Shown here: positions 22,437 to 34,503 of the stretch, piece by piece | Layout of the letters: each line of letters opens with the position of its first letter | Position numbering within the stretch: position 1 is the stretch's first letter | From: Plotosus lineatus | Lineage: Eukaryota; Chordata; Actinopteri; Siluriformes; Plotosidae | DNA: 64,000 bases | Direction of reading: 5' to 3' | Assembly: GCA_024760905.1 (NCBI GenBank) | Contig: CM045737.1 | Location: 17,368,848-17,432,847, forward strand | Notes under the pieces: model-generated | The model's database searches: none | Seen by the model: only the letters and a program-made list of their open reading frames with translations | What the model was told of the DNA's origin: nothing | Program-made: the position numbers and the translations under genes

Positions 22437-22922
22437 CAGGGATCCTTCGCTACTTTGCGCTTCAATTCATGCGGCTTCAGTGCATCGCGTTTTTTTTTTT
22501 TTTAATATTCATCAAATTAAAAAATAAGGAAATTAAAGAAGAATAGGGGGGAAAGTTAAGGAAAATGCCACAAAACAAAGCCAATTATGCAAAAAAAAAA
22601 AAAAAAACGAAACAAACAAAAACAAAAAAACAACCCAAACCCCCCCAACAAAACTACTTACAGTTTTATGTGAGCTGTGCATCTGTGTGCACGCACGCGC
22701 GTCTGTATGTGTGTGTATTTATATTTTATTTACATCTTATGCATTATTTTTGAATGTTTAATTGTTATTATAAGCATTTATAGAATTGAATATGTATTTA
22801 TTGATATTATATACACATACATGTACGTATACGTCAATCGGGGGGGTTGATCCTACTTCGCAGAATTCAGTGGTCGCGGGGGATCTCGGTCCCAATTAAC
22901 CGTGGAAACTGAGGGATCCCTG
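22437..22922. mobile_element. CAGGGATCC MITE, inverted (copy 3 of 4)
   Basis: CAGGGATCCTTCGCTACTTT at left and CTGAGGGATCCCTG at right with TA flanks (22435-22436, 22923-22924). Its order is reversed relative to copies 1, 2 and 4: the ATGCGGCTTCAGTGCATCG block is now on the left. Confidence 0.92.
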
Positions 22923-24571
22923 TATGTGACTTTTTAGCACTAGCTAGTTGCTAGTCAGGGAAACTGTTGCCGTTTAACTTGAAGCTAAAAATAGGAGCAC
23001 ATACTACCAATCAAGGTAGAGTGACTTGTGTAACACAGGGTTAAGTAGCGCATATGTTTTAATTTATTCTTAGCAATGACAGTTCACATTGCACCTCACA
23101 TTGCACAATGGCCCTGCTACTTTTCCTTAAGAACTGTCTCTTTTAATGAATTATGATCTCCTATTTTAGGGTCTCCTTCAGTCTGTATTTAGCATCATTC
23201 TGTATCCATGCAGTCTCAAGTGACATGCAGTATTGGATCAACAGAATTATTACTTCCCCCCTGTCAGATTTCATCGACGTACCCTATTAGATGACGGGGG
23301 AAATGAGCCCTGTAGGGGTAAAGAGCTCATCCACAAACACCGTCGCAGCTGAGCCGAGCTTTATGAGCCCACAGCAAGACCTAGCTAAAAGTGTTTGTCA
23401 ACCTATATACGATTTTAAATTTGAGAAAAATTTGATGTTAGATCTTGTCCCCTCTCCAATGACCCTGTGGATAATATCATACCACATAGTTGTATTAGTG
23501 ACTGAAATATTAATGTCTGATTTGTGCTAATGTGCCACAGAACTAGCCTATTAGAAGGAGAAGGAATTTATTTCATTTACATTAAATGTCAGTTAAAAGT
23601 TCTTTGCTGCATGGAGAAAATATTCAGCCGTATACAAACAGTGCCATGAAGTTGAAGCTGACTTATTTGTTAGTCTGTTCTAAGATGGTTGAATTCAAAA
23701 GTACCAAATAAAACCTTGTAGTGTTTAGTTCTTTGTTATCTTGCGGTCTATCGCCATATCTGTCGTGTATGGAATATTATTGATAATAAGGCAACAGGAG
23801 AATTGATTGTTAAGTGGATAAATTTATCTTGCATGTTTTTTCACCCCATTAGCCAGCTTATCTACCATCTGTCCTGGGGTGGGAGCAGGCAGGCAGTCTG
23901 TCAGTAACATGCCACCCCCCAACACCACCACCACCACCAGGACTGCCTAGCAAGCAAGTGTTCTGCACTATCTTTGGCTGCCCTGATGAAACACACACAT
24001 GGACCAGGCAGGCAAAATGGACATATGCTGTTTGTGAATATGTGCAAAATCTGGTCATTGTAATTTTACATTGGTGTAGATATTATTATTATTTTTTTTT
24101 TACTCATTTAGTTTTTTTTTATTTCTTTCATGTGATTCTCTTATGGTTTAAATAATAGGATAACACCAATTACCAGATGGTGCATGATGTTTTTAGTGTG
24201 GAGCTTTCCAGGCATTACATGGGATAACATGGCGTGTTGATCTGATCCATGTGGAATTCTCACTGACTTTGTTGAGCAAAGATAAATAGATCTTTGTGGT
24301 CTTTCATGTGAAAAATTGATTTAACCCTCTCCCTGTTGTCAAGACTGTCTTTGAACTGAAATTGATGTTGACCTGTAAATTATCTAGTGAAAATAAAGCT
24401 GTATAAAAGCGCAGCGACAGACATTACATTCACTGTTTGAATTAAAAAAGGTTTTCCTTTACCATGACCTTTGGATGTCTTACAAGAACATTCTGAGAAA
24501 CCTTTATTTGCTAAAATGTCCTTCACACCGTGTTGTCATTCACACCAAGCTCATGTTGTTAATGCATCCAC

Positions 24572-24602
<31 letters not shown>

Positions 24603-25499
24603 TCCAAGTACACAGTAGACCACCACATGGGAGCTGGCAAAGGATGCTATATGAGATGTCACTCCTAGTTGGCTCTGTTTTGTGTGAGCTGCTGCCCACA
24701 GGGATTGTGGGAGCTTACGTGTGGATGTACTCAGCTCTAGCCAAACCTTGCCGGCACAAGTAAATAAAAACCATAACAATAGAAGGCATGTACGGTGAAG
24801 GGTCAGAGTTCAGTAGTTGCATTTTGTGCTTCACCCCCAGATGCCATCTAAACACAAAACATGCACTCTTTCATTTCTTAAAAATTACAGTGGCTTTATA
24901 CTTCTAGAACAAACATCTTGCTTCTGTGGCCTCGCTCCATTAACCACATAAAAGAACATTTGCTGTATAATGGGTTGTTGTTCTTTTTTCTTCACTGAGC
25001 TGCCCAGGCATGCCTATGCGTCATCGTCGTTCTAAACATAATTCTGGCTATCTTATGTGTTTCAGCATTACCTTGAGCTCAAAGCTGTCTGACCTTATTC
25101 ACAATGTACTGTTATAGTCTTCACAATATACTGCCATGAAGCAGCAGGTTGACATAAACACTGAGTGAGTTGGAAAAGCTAAACATATGCTCAACGTATA
25201 CAGAGAAGGCAGGAATAGACTGCGGTTTTATGGATAAATCATAAATGTTGCATTTTTATATGTCCTTTTAAGAAGAGTATAATTCCAGATGAACAATACA
25301 GAGGCGTGTTTACAATATGCATGGGTGTTTCGGCCACAGATGTTTGGAGCACGGGCAACCATTCTAGGATGTTTGGGGCATGGACAATGTATTAGGTGGG
25401 CTTTGGGGACACATAATATAATGGGGGAGGGGGGGGTATTTTTGATTAATATACGAAATGTCCACGGCGCAAAGGACTCAGATTTGTTTACAGGACCAT
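22923..25499. other. BRF1 intron, mostly unique; A-run at 24578
   Basis: No exon recognised. It contains a run of about 24 A near 24578-24601 and a CACCACCACCACCACC stretch near 23920. The rest looks unique. Confidence 0.4.
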
Positions 25500-25830
25500 T
25501 CATTCATTTGCTAAGCAGATTTTTTTTCCAACTAGGGTCACAGGGGGGGATGGAGCCTATCTCACACTTTTCTGGGCAAAGGTGGGGTACACCCTGAAAC
25601 GCTTGTCCATCCATCACAGGTCTGGCATACACAGAGTCATTTGTACTCATTACTGTGGGCAGTATGGAACTGCCTAATATGCATGGCTTTGGAGTGTGGG
25701 AGAATAAAGTAGTACCTAGGAAACCCATGCTAGCACAGGAAGTACAAGGGACACCTTCACATATCCTGGCGCTTAACCGAGGACGTTTTTGCTGTGAGGC
25801 TACCTCTATACCATCACGCCAACCTGTACA
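25500..25830 (-). mobile_element. F3 SINE, reverse strand
   Basis: AACTAGGGTCACAGGGG and GGGGTACACCCTGAA (tail) at left, then GGAGTGTGGGAGAATAAAG, GGACGTTTTTGCTGTGAGGC and CCATCACGCC (head) at right. Confidence 0.78.
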
Positions 25831-27179
25831 GAACATAATGACCATTATTGTATCTTTTGAAGTGAACAGACAAGGGAAGCTCATTCGTCTGACATGAGAT
25901 GCAAAATGTATCTGTACAGTAGTGTTTTTGTGACAGTGCTCTTCTTTGAAAATCAATTCCTCTCAGGACCTTTTCTGAGAAAATTAAATATTCTCAAATT
26001 AGTCAACTTTATGTATGATTTTATTCTCGGAAGCCAGGGAGCATTGGCCAAAAGTTTTATGGAATTTCAAGCTTTTTCTGATTCCATTATAATTTAGTGG
26101 ACTCAATTGGATTTTTATCGATTCTTCCTTCACTGCCCTGCTCTACTGAAGGGAAGGTCAAGACAAAAATAATTGAATGTAATTTCTTTGTCTTTCCACG
26201 CCCTTGTAATACTCAATGTATTTGGGTGCCACTTCCATTTACTTCTTCATGGGCTACCTCGCAAGCCCGATGCTAAGAGATAGTATACAATTGTGAATCT
26301 CTCTGAGCGGATCCAGTCAATAGATATTTTCCACATTCTGCCCAGAGGCCAACTGCCTGCTGTCGCTTGCTCAACCTGGGGTTGGTCACAGCCTGCTGGA
26401 GGATCCAGGTCTCAGTCTGAGAGTTTTGCAGCATTATGTTGGGTAACTCCAAAGCCAGCATTGCAGTAGGGATCAATGCCAGCGTTCTGCACACCAGTAT
26501 CCTGGGCCAAAGCAGGTCAGACTTAGTCGCTTGCCTTGTATATGGCAGATGGCTGATGCTAGCTCCCTCACTTAATGAATCACAAGGAAATGGAAGCCTA
26601 TCTGCTCAGCAAGCAGCAAGCTCTCACTCTGTATCTCGTCATCCTCCTATTCTCCTTAAGCTGATTAATTACTGGCACTTTTGTTTAACAACCAGGAAAG
26701 CACTCTTTCTATCCTCTGGGAGAGCTCAGCAGGGAGGCCCAGTCGCCGCCCAGGCTTACGCTGCAGTTGAGGCGAGTAAATGAAGAGAGATGGATATGGC
26801 ATGTGGCCATTTTGTGTTTTCACACTGAAAATTAGGAGCATTGTTGGTAGACTCCTAGTGTTTGGGCTTTGCGTTATGCTCTTATGCAGGATGCCGGCTA
26901 TAACAAACCCTGCATACAGTGGTTTGATGAAATTTGTTTGAACACACTAGTATATCTCTTGTGGTTTCTTTTCTATAATTGCAGCATGTGTTATGAGTCT
27001 GCAGGTGATTGACTCATAAATGACTGCATTGTTTACTGTGCTGTTCATTTGGCAAACAATTTTGTCTTGACATTGCTTTTGTATTTATTTCTCTACCACT
27101 AGGTGATGGAGCCATTATGCATTTAGCTTATCTGTCAGTGCTTCTGTCCAGTTGTAACTGTCATTAAAACATTCACTCA
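25831..27179. other. BRF1 intron, apparently unique
   Basis: No repeat recognised. 26300-26790 is less AT-rich than its surroundings and lacks microsatellites. No splice-bounded exon could be supported. Confidence 0.4.
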
Positions 27180-27532
27180 CCCACTCATTTGCTGAATCGC
27201 TTTATCCTTCTCTGGCCACAGGAAGACTGGTTCCTATCTTAGCCGACACGGTGTAAAATAGGGGTACACCCTGAAAAGCATGTCAGACCATTGCAGGGCA
27301 ACACACACACACACACACACAGCAATTCGAACTCACACCTAGGGTCAATTTTGGAACAAAAATTTATTAACTGTACTTTAGTATAATTAATACATTTCTG
27401 TTACAAAATATGCCATGCAAACAGGGATAACATGTAAACACCACACAGAACTACCCAAGCACTGGACTTAAAGCAAGGACCTTCTTGATGTGAGGCAGAC
27501 ATGCTGACCACTATTCTGCCATGTTTCCTTGC
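27180..27532 (-). mobile_element. F3 SINE, reverse strand, with internal CA repeat and inserted AT-rich block
   Basis: TTGCTGAATCGCTTTATCC, GGGGTACACCCTGAAAAGC tail at left; ACATGTAAACACCACACAGA and CTTCTTGATGTGAGGCAGAC head at right. A (CA)11 run at 27301-27322 and AT-rich sequence interrupt the middle. Confidence 0.75.
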
Positions 27533-27555
27533 CTCCTGCCATTGAAAACATGCAT

Positions 27556-27742
27556 TAATTCGTTCATTTTCTGAACCGCTTAATTCTAATTAGGGTCGCG
27601 GGGAGGCTGGTGCCCATCTCAGCCAACTCTGGGCGAGGGCTACTCTTCACGAAAGTCAGCAATGGTTCTTTTAAGTGCCTCACACCATAGACGGTGAGAG
27701 ACATGGCTGGCATTTGATAACCCAGTTAGCTGTACCAGAGGC
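27556..27742 (-). mobile_element. F1 SINE fragment, reverse strand, head missing
   Basis: TTTTCTGAACCGCTTAATTC tail, GCTACTCTTCACGAAAGTC core, ending at AACCCAGTTAGCTG. The part with the tRNA-like head is absent and about 40 bp of the tail-core junction is deleted. Confidence 0.82.
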
Positions 27743-27845
27743 CCTTAAAAACATTGAAACATTAAAAATATTATGTGCACTGACAGCTGATGTGAACGTG
27801 ATTATCTTGCTTCAGTGACACCTGCTAAAGAGTGGGATATACTGG

Positions 27846-27950
27846 TCCTTCTAAAAAAATTAGCATATTGTGATAAAGTTCATTATTTTCTGTAATGTAC
27901 TGATAAACATTAGACTTTCATATATTTTAGATTCATTACACACAACATAT
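27846..27950 (+). mobile_element. isolated Tc1 terminal inverted repeat
   Basis: TCCTTCTAAAAAAATTAGCA, then TATTGTGATAAAGTTCATTA and ATATATTTTAGATTCATTAC, match the terminus of the Tc1 element at 50677-52209. Nothing else of that element follows. Confidence 0.88.
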
Positions 27951-28835
27951 ATGTTACATACGTACATTCATTACATACATACATATATGTTTTCATTTTG
28001 TATGTATAATATATTATCCAGTTAAGCCCTATGATGCCACTCAAACGCCAGCTAAGCGCTGTCTCTTCTGAAGAAATAAGACTTTCTCCTGAAGAAACGA
28101 CAGTTTCCTCTGAAGTGCCTAAAGATTATCATCTGAACTGTTGTAAAGCTGTAGTACTAAAGTCTTTTTCAATTATTATTCCAATACAGTGCCTAAGTTA
28201 ATGTTTAGAATGTTTAGAAGCCATGGAGCAGCTCAGCCACGCCTCTCAGCTGGAGTGGAGAGTTAGAGAACACAGTCGTCAAAATCAAAGTCCCCCCAAA
28301 ACACAGACCATAACAAAAAAGAACATAAAAACACATGAAATGTAATAAATTGGATAAACAAAACAAAACGATAAACATGCTACACCACAGTACATAAAAT
28401 CACACACACAAAAATTCTAAACATTAACTTAGGTACTGTACTGGAATAATGATTGAAAAAGACTTTAAGACTAGAGTGCTTTCAGATGTTTATATCTCTT
28501 CAGGCACTTCAGAGGAAACTGTCGTTTCTTCAGGAGAAAGTCTTATTTCTTCAGAAGAGACATCCAACGTCATTACCTTTTCTAGCGCTTAGCCAGAGAA
28601 AACGCACAGCGTTTGAGTGGCATCACAGAGCCTAACTGGTAATTAAAACACACGAAAAAACAGAGGCTCATTGACAACTTGTGCGTGAATGAGAAAAAAG
28701 GGGCGTTACATCATCTCAACCAATCAGCAGGAAGGAGGACAGCCATTGGCTGAATTTGAGTGATGTGTCAGCTGCTCGGCAGTCCGTGAATACTCAAACC
28801 GTGAGTGCAAAACCGCGAATAGTCAAGGGCCTACT
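27951..28835 (-). mobile_element. Tigger-like foldback element (copy of the 39056 family)
   Basis: Right end AGTCAAGGGCCTACTG followed by TA matches the element at 39056-40338. The left terminus is missing. It contains two roughly 200-bp arms in inverted orientation (28012-28215 and 28394-28645), and CCAATCAG (28720) and ATTGG (28745) motifs. No complete transposase frame. Confidence 0.82.
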
Positions 28836-28861
28836 GTACAGTATATTTCATCTCGCTGTAT

Positions 28862-28998
28862 ATGGGATGCCCTGTGATGGCCTGGCGAGCTGTTCAGGGT
28901 GTACTCTACGCTCGCCCAGTGTCAGCTGACATGGGCACCAGCCTCCCCACGACCCTAATTAGGATTTACCGGTTCAGAAAATGAATGAATGAATGAAT
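28862..28998 (+). mobile_element. L2-type SINE tail fragment
   Basis: GCCCTGTGATGGCCTGGCGA, GGGTGTACTCTACGCTCGCC, CCTAATTAGGATTTACCGG and (AATG)n: only the shared tail of F1/F3 is present. It starts 26 bp after the Tigger-like element. Confidence 0.85.
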
Positions 28999-29516
28999 AT
29001 ATATGGGACTGCTTAGCTGCAGACCAGTCAGACGATATTAATATTACAGGCAATTGATGTGTATTTTTTCAGTAGCTTACTCATTGTTTGATGAATATTT
29101 TTAAGGTATTTTAGGAATACAATTTAGTACCATGAAGGACAAGACATGATAGCATTGACATCCCTTTTGACAACATTACCACATTGAATTATCCTCCTTC
29201 TTCTTTAAATCAGTTGCATCAAAACATTGTATTGTGCCACAGTGTAATATAATCATTGGGACCAAACATGCCGCACTTGTCCCAGTAATGCATTAGGATT
29301 CTGCTCACACCATACTTTCCCAGAAACTAGCATTGGGTCACAGCGCGTAATTGCTATTTCAGCTCATGCTTTCTATTCACATTTAACACATTCACCTTTC
29401 GTCGGTTAATGACTGTTTAATTTCCATTTGTTTGTTAAATTTATGACATGAGGGACAAGTGTGTAGGTAGAGGCGGTGTGTATTGTATAACGGTACATTA
29501 CATTTAAACAAATATC
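28999..29516. other. BRF1 intron, no recognised feature
   Basis: Unique-looking sequence. Confidence 0.4.
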
Positions 29517-29730
29517 GGCTCCCGAGTGGTGCACCGAAGAGTGGTGCATCGCAATTGCAATTTCGAGTCCAGGGTGATGCTGCAGCCATCCGTGACTTGG
29601 AATCCATGGGAGCGAATCGGTGGAGCTTTCATGGGAGTGATGGTATATGTCACCTTCCTGTCATTCACAGCTATTACAAACCAAGATGTCTGTGCCCTCA
29701 TTCGTATAAAAGGGCTGGATAGCGATTTCC
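29517..29730 (+). mobile_element. tRNA-derived SINE of a different family
   Basis: GGCTCCCGAGTGGTGCACC looks like a Pol III A-box region and TTTCGAGTCCAGG a B box. The body ATGCTGCAGCCATCCGTGAC continues to about 29730. It resembles the CGGCTCCCGAGTGGCGCA SINE heads known from non-acanthomorph fishes. Only one copy is in the window. Confidence 0.6.
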
Positions 29731-30763
29731 CTTCAAATTTGTTAGGCTTCCCAAAACGTGCATGCGCATAAAGATGCGTTCATAAAGCTTCACATATTCC
29801 AGAGGGGGCATTTGTGTGCTTGCATCGCTTCCTGGTTGATGGTAGTCCTATGTGAAAGGGAGCTAACAATCGATGGGTGGGACTTGAATATGACTCAAAA
29901 TTGGGTGGGCAAAATTGAGGAAGACCTGATATCCCAACCCCTTGCCTCCCAAGTTTATCTAAATTAAATGTACAATTTTTTTTTTTTTTGAAATTCTGAA
30001 TTTTTTTTTTGAAGTCCATGATTCTTTCCATCATTTCTGTCAAGATTTTCGGAATTGTATCACTAACTCCTATTGTTTTGCTGTACAATTCAACATGGGT
30101 TCTACGCCAGCTTCATGCATTAGGTGTTCTAAATGAGACATTAATTGTATGTTCTCTTCTAAGCTTCTCAGGATATTTCTGCTCTGCACACACAGGAGCA
30201 GCACAGGCACACATCAAGGTCATTTTCTCCAGATTGTTCCACCATTTCCTTCTTCCCTTCTCCCTCAAGACTAATTAACTTTTCATAACAGTCTCTTTAA
30301 TATTATCCTTAAATAGAGCAGGATGTTTGATGTTGAAATCCGATTCCTGGCAGATGTAAGCTAAGTATTTCATCAGTGCCAGGGGGTGTTTTTTCACCCA
30401 GTGGTGCAGCTTCTGGGCTTAACAAAGTGCTGGGCTTGAATAATCTGCAATGCAGGAGGAGGCAAGGGATGAGACAGAATGCTTAACTTGGTTCTGAAGA
30501 GGAGCGCACAAACGCTGATGAGAAACTGCATCCACTGCTGCTGAGGCTATTTTATGTATTCAGTCTAAAGCGGGATGGAATATGGAAGTTTCTGCCAGGG
30601 TTATCGGTTTCCGTGGGATGTTTCAAAGTTCCAGTGCTAACATTATCTCCTTGCAAAAACGTGTGTGCAGCTGTTTGTGATGTGATGGAAAGATGTACAG
30701 TAGTTCTATCTGTGACTCAGTGGAGGGAACACAGCAGTCTGAGCCAGAATTTATCCTGTAGAT

Positions 30764-31336
30764 CAGTGCTTCTTCCCTTGGGGGGGGGCGCGGTATGATG
30801 CCGGGAGGAGTGCATATGACCCTGGGGAACGTGCTTTTCTAGAATTGTGTACAAGAATTACGTGTAATTGCACCTCCACTCCACTAGTTAGCACTGACAC
30901 TCTCATTGTCCCGCTATGCTGTAGCTGTTTTTCACACAATCAAACAATATGAAATGCAGTAAAAAAAAAAATTTCACGGAAAAATTTCTAACAGGAGCGA
31001 AGAGAAAGGTGGAGAGAAACGGAGATATTAAGACATAAATAAGTTGAATGAGTTTAAATAAGGATTTTTAAAATTTTATTTCAGGCACATTGATGCACCT
31101 TAAATCTTTTCGATTACAGATTAAAAAACAATGTTGAAGTTTTTCTTTGTTGGAAGTTGAACTATATTTCTTTTTTGTTTGTTTTTAATGTTAATAAAGA
31201 TACAATGTTATGCAGAGGTGCAGTAATAATTTTATAGACAAGTAATACTATTTATAGTCACTCGCGGGCGATGGGGGGGCGTGAAATGTTTTTTTCTTTC
31301 TGGGGGGGCGCCACAGAATATAATTGAGAAGCACTG
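30764..31336. mobile_element. hAT-like MITE with 8-bp target duplication
   Basis: Termini CAGTGCTTCT ... AGAAGCACTG are inverted repeats, with G-rich subterminal blocks GGGGGGGGGCGC and GGGGGGGCGCC. Flanks CTGTAGAT (30756-30763) and CTTTAGAT (31337-31344) agree at 7 of 8 positions, the size expected for hAT. 573 bp, no coding capacity. Confidence 0.88.
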
Positions 31337-31379
31337 CTTTAGATGCACATTTATCTCTAAAAGAGTTTTATTTTTGGGG

Positions 31380-31500
31380 TGTGCGCTGTTGCATAGTAAG
31401 TAGCATGTCCTCCTGAAAGCAAGAACGTCCTGTGTTTGAGTTCTGGGCTTCTTTGAGGGTGTTTCTGTGTGTAACTCACATTTGCACACATTTGGGAGAA
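31380..31500 (+). mobile_element. F3 SINE head fragment
   Basis: TTGCATAGTAAGTAGCATGT, CTCCTGAAAGCAAGAACGTC, TGTGTTTGAGTTCTGG and GTTTCTGTGTG follow the F3 head and core in order; the rest is missing. Confidence 0.65.
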
Positions 31501-31973
31501 ATGTGATGGGTGTGGGTGGTCATAGGACTGAATTGTTATTATTTGAGGGAACTTGTTGGATTCTTGAATATGTTGAGGCATCTTGGTGGATTTGTGCTAA
31601 TTGTGGCAAATTTTTTGACTGTCGAGATTTTTGACAGGATTATTCCACTGCGTTAAGAATTGATGCCAGTCATGATACAACTTGGAAATCGCAGTGCAAC
31701 TTAACAGACCGTAACAAAGTGTAACAGACCTTGATTCGAGATCCATAGGGGATCTTGATGAACTTGGCAACACAATTCCTTCAAGTTTCATTTCCTGAAT
31801 GCGAGCTGTCTCCTTTTTCATTCAAGATCATGCTCCAAACTTACTCATAAATCGTGCAGCTCTGTGTTTTTTCTAATCACGGAGATTGCAGACATTTTAT
31901 AAGCCCGGTAGTATAAGTGGTTCGGCAAATGAATGATTGAATGAATGCTAATTTTATTTTTCCTCTTTTTCAG

Positions 31974-32025
31974 GCTCCGCCCCCTTATATCATCAAATCC
32001 CAAGAAGAAAAGAGCACCTACACAG
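31974..32025 (+). CDS. BRF1: BRF1 small exon encoding LRPLISSNPKKKRAPTQ
   Basis: This 52-nt exon has a polypyrimidine tract and TTTTTCAG acceptor and a GTGAGG donor. The first base completes the split arginine codon of GKR; the rest reads LRPLISSNPKKKRAPTQ. Human BRF1 continues GKRLRPLVS at the same point, so the join is well supported. The segment is short, basic and weakly conserved, which suggests a flexible linker, and KKKR could add to nuclear localisation (inference). It follows a 17.9-kb intron, the largest in the window. A Tigger-like MITE begins only 84 bp downstream. Confidence 0.9.
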
Positions 32026-32275
32026 GTGAGGATCTATTCACACTGCAACACAGATATAACCAGATATAATCAGGAATATTTCATTAAACAGTATAATTAT
32101 TTCCATATACAGTGGTACCTCAGCTTACAATAGTCCCAGCAAATGAAAAATCCAGGTTACGAAAAACATTTTCCAAAATCTTTTGTCTCTGTACAAGTTC
32201 TCCTTACGAAACAAGCCAAACGCGCCATTCAAACATTCAAACGCATCATTCAAACATTCAAACACGAGCCACTTT

Positions 32276-32410
32276 CCCATTGACTATCTTCCAACATCCC
32301 GCCTTGCTGGCCTCCCATTGGCTAGGAGGGATGACGCAGCTCCCTCCCATTGGCTATCTCCCAACATCCCACCCCCTCTGGCCTCTCATTGGCTAGGAGG
32401 GATGATGCAG
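32276..32410. promoter_or_regulatory. tandemly duplicated CCAAT-box block in Tigger-like element
   Basis: Two 70-bp units (32276-32345, 32346-32410) each with CCCATTGRCTATCT, CCAACATCCC and CATTGGCTAGGAGGGATGA. Inverted CCAAT (ATTGG) is at 32317, 32349 and 32388, and a CRE-like TGACGCA at 32332. Motifs are seen; promoter use is inference. Confidence 0.45.
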
Positions 32411-32570
32411 CTATTACACAGATATTATTTTTGGCTATTATGGTGCTGCATCTCCCATAATGCTTTTCGTGTAAAGGACAGAGTTACTGTTTTTTGACTC
32501 AGGCTTTTAACCTTCCATGAACATTTGTAAGATTATAAGTCTGCTAAGAAGACATGGTCAACACACGCGT

Positions 32571-32573
<3 letters not shown>

Positions 32574-32604
<31 letters not shown>
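32574..32604. repeat. (CA)n inside Tigger-like element
   Basis: About 15 CA units at the same internal position as the GT repeat in the 55644 copy. Confidence 0.95.
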
Positions 32605-32607
<3 letters not shown>

Positions 32608-33249
32608 AACATGCGTGCGTGTGATTTCCAGTGCGAGTGAAAAGAGGAAGCGGGCTCATGATATCGCAAAGGAATATGGCCAAACCCGTCTACCATTGGT
32701 ACGATATTGAAGCAGAAGGAGGTCTTAAAAGGCATGCTTTTATAATTTTTAAAGGGTTTAAGGGGTAGTATTGGGGGCCTTGGAACAAATCATGCATTTT
32801 ACATGTAAAATACAGTTCAATTTACGAAAAATCCAAGTTAAGAAAAAGGCTCTGGGACAGATTAATTTCGTAAGGTGAGGTACCACTGTATTACAAAACA
32901 GATAAATAATTCTATATTGATTTATAAGTATATTTGTTATGTATTATTATAGAGTTAGTTAGCTTTAATCACTGAATTAAAAGATAACCATCACCCATAA
33001 CCCTGTGTGACATGTGCAGCTGACACAGGAAGCATATGACTTTGATCATTTCTTTTTTCCACAGAAGTCAGGATCTACTGTCATAGTTTGATCTTTTGAT
33101 TGATTTTGCTATTTTGTTCTGTATGTTTTAATGGACATGAGCAAGCTTAGATTAGGATCTGTTTAACCTGAATTTAAGTCTGATGCTCCGCTGAGAGAGA
33201 TAGAATGAGAAGGAGAAAAGGGGAGAGATGTGAAGGCATAGAGAAACAG

Positions 33250-33252
33250 CAT

Positions 33253-33296
<44 letters not shown>

Positions 33297-33345
33297 CACA
33301 CACACACACACACACACACATACACATACACATACACACACAAAA
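33250..33345. repeat. (CA)n microsatellite
   Basis: About 45 CA units with small interruptions in the intron between the two exons at 31974 and 34504. Confidence 0.95.
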
Positions 33346-34195
33346 TACTGGCGGGGGTCAACTGGGCCGTCGCTAAGCAACCTCCTGTTCCTGTCCTGGT
33401 TGCTGTGGAGTGGCTGCTCTGATTGGCGGATGTGAAACAGCAAAATGAATTAGTGTTACATAACTGTATGTGTTCTTGTGAACGAATCAGAAAGGAGTCA
33501 CCATCAACAAACTATCATGAGCATTTATCTGACTTCTTTCTCCAACCCTAGAAAAGGTCTCCAGAGAAAATGTAAATGCAGCGTGACTCACTGTGGGAAG
33601 CTCTCAGCGAGATTTATTATTGTTTTCTCAAGTTGTCATGTCAACTTTTTCACCGTGATATGCCTGTACGCAGTGGGAGAAAATGTCATGCCTTCAGGGC
33701 CACGCGGTAACATGTAGCATGCTATAACACAAACACCTCTCCCTCTGTTCATTTAAATGTAAAGCTTCACATTTGTTTCACTCGCTAAACAATTCACCTA
33801 GGTTATTGGCCATGCGGATTCTTTTTATACATGAGTTAATGAGTCCCAGAGATTCTGTATCCTGCCAAACTTCTCTATTCAAATGATGTAGGTTCGGGTT
33901 AACTCAGTCTGAGTTACGGGTTGCAGTCTGAGCCATTGCAGTGACAGACACTCTTTAATTCCAGCAGAAGGGCTGCATGCGTCTAAAGCTGTGCACAAGT
34001 TTCCCCCTCCCACTATCAGCATAACCCTGCTGCTGCTCCCGGTCCTACACAGAGACTGACTGGAGATGACCCTCATGCCATGTGTGCCAGCTATAATTAG
34101 CTTCTACTTCAATACTCATCTTTACTTTTCTACAACATGATAATTAATTAGGCCTCTTGCTTCCCCAGGCAGTAATTCCTCTCTCACAAATCTTT

Positions 34196-34227
<32 letters not shown>

Positions 34228-34503
34228 CTGGAATATTCGCTCTGTTTTTCCTCCAGCCTCGTCTCTATTTTTTTCTTCTGCTCTTTGTTACAGATATTGA
34301 ACTACTAAATATGTATATACTTGGCAGAAATCCAGTTATCCCAATTTCCTTAATGCTACCTTGCTCCTCGTTATTGATCTTAGTGCATGTTTTCTCAGAG
34401 AAATTGGCCTCAGACCATCACTGAATAATACAAGGTTTGTTGAAGGTCAATACAAGCTTGTCAAAAACTCAACACAAGCTATTCTCTTTCCTGTAATTTG
34501 TAG
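33346..34503. other. BRF1 intron, apparently unique
   Basis: No repeat recognised apart from a (GTTTT)n run near 34200-34225. 33350-34080 is relatively GC-rich for this locus. Confidence 0.4.

Larger units (their letters stand above)
32110..32888 (+). mobile_element. Tigger-like non-autonomous element (deleted subfamily)
   Basis: CAGTGGTACCTCAGCTTAC at left and TAAGGTGAGGTACCACTG at right, TA on both sides (32108-32109, 32889-32890). Internal remains of the transposase start (GGAATATGGCCAAACC) are preceded by a large deletion. It carries a CA microsatellite (32574-32604) and a duplicated CCAAT-box block. Same subfamily as 55644-56439, related to 62040-63317 and about 60000-60792. Confidence 0.93.

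Noticed and set aside
25504..25956. 150-codon open frame
   Set aside because: It runs antisense through an F3 SINE; the residues follow the repeat, not a gene.
26273..26783. overlapping open frames in a GC-richer stretch
   Set aside because: Both strands are open by composition; no start, splice or family evidence.
29758..29967. 69-codon frame MHAHKDAFIKLH...
   Set aside because: No homology, no splice context and overlapping frames on both strands; likely chance.
32574..33345. CRISPR-like or regular repeat arrays
   Set aside because: They are simple dinucleotide microsatellites without spacers; the genome is eukaryotic.
33205..33435. His-Thr repeat protein
   Set aside because: Translation of a CA microsatellite.
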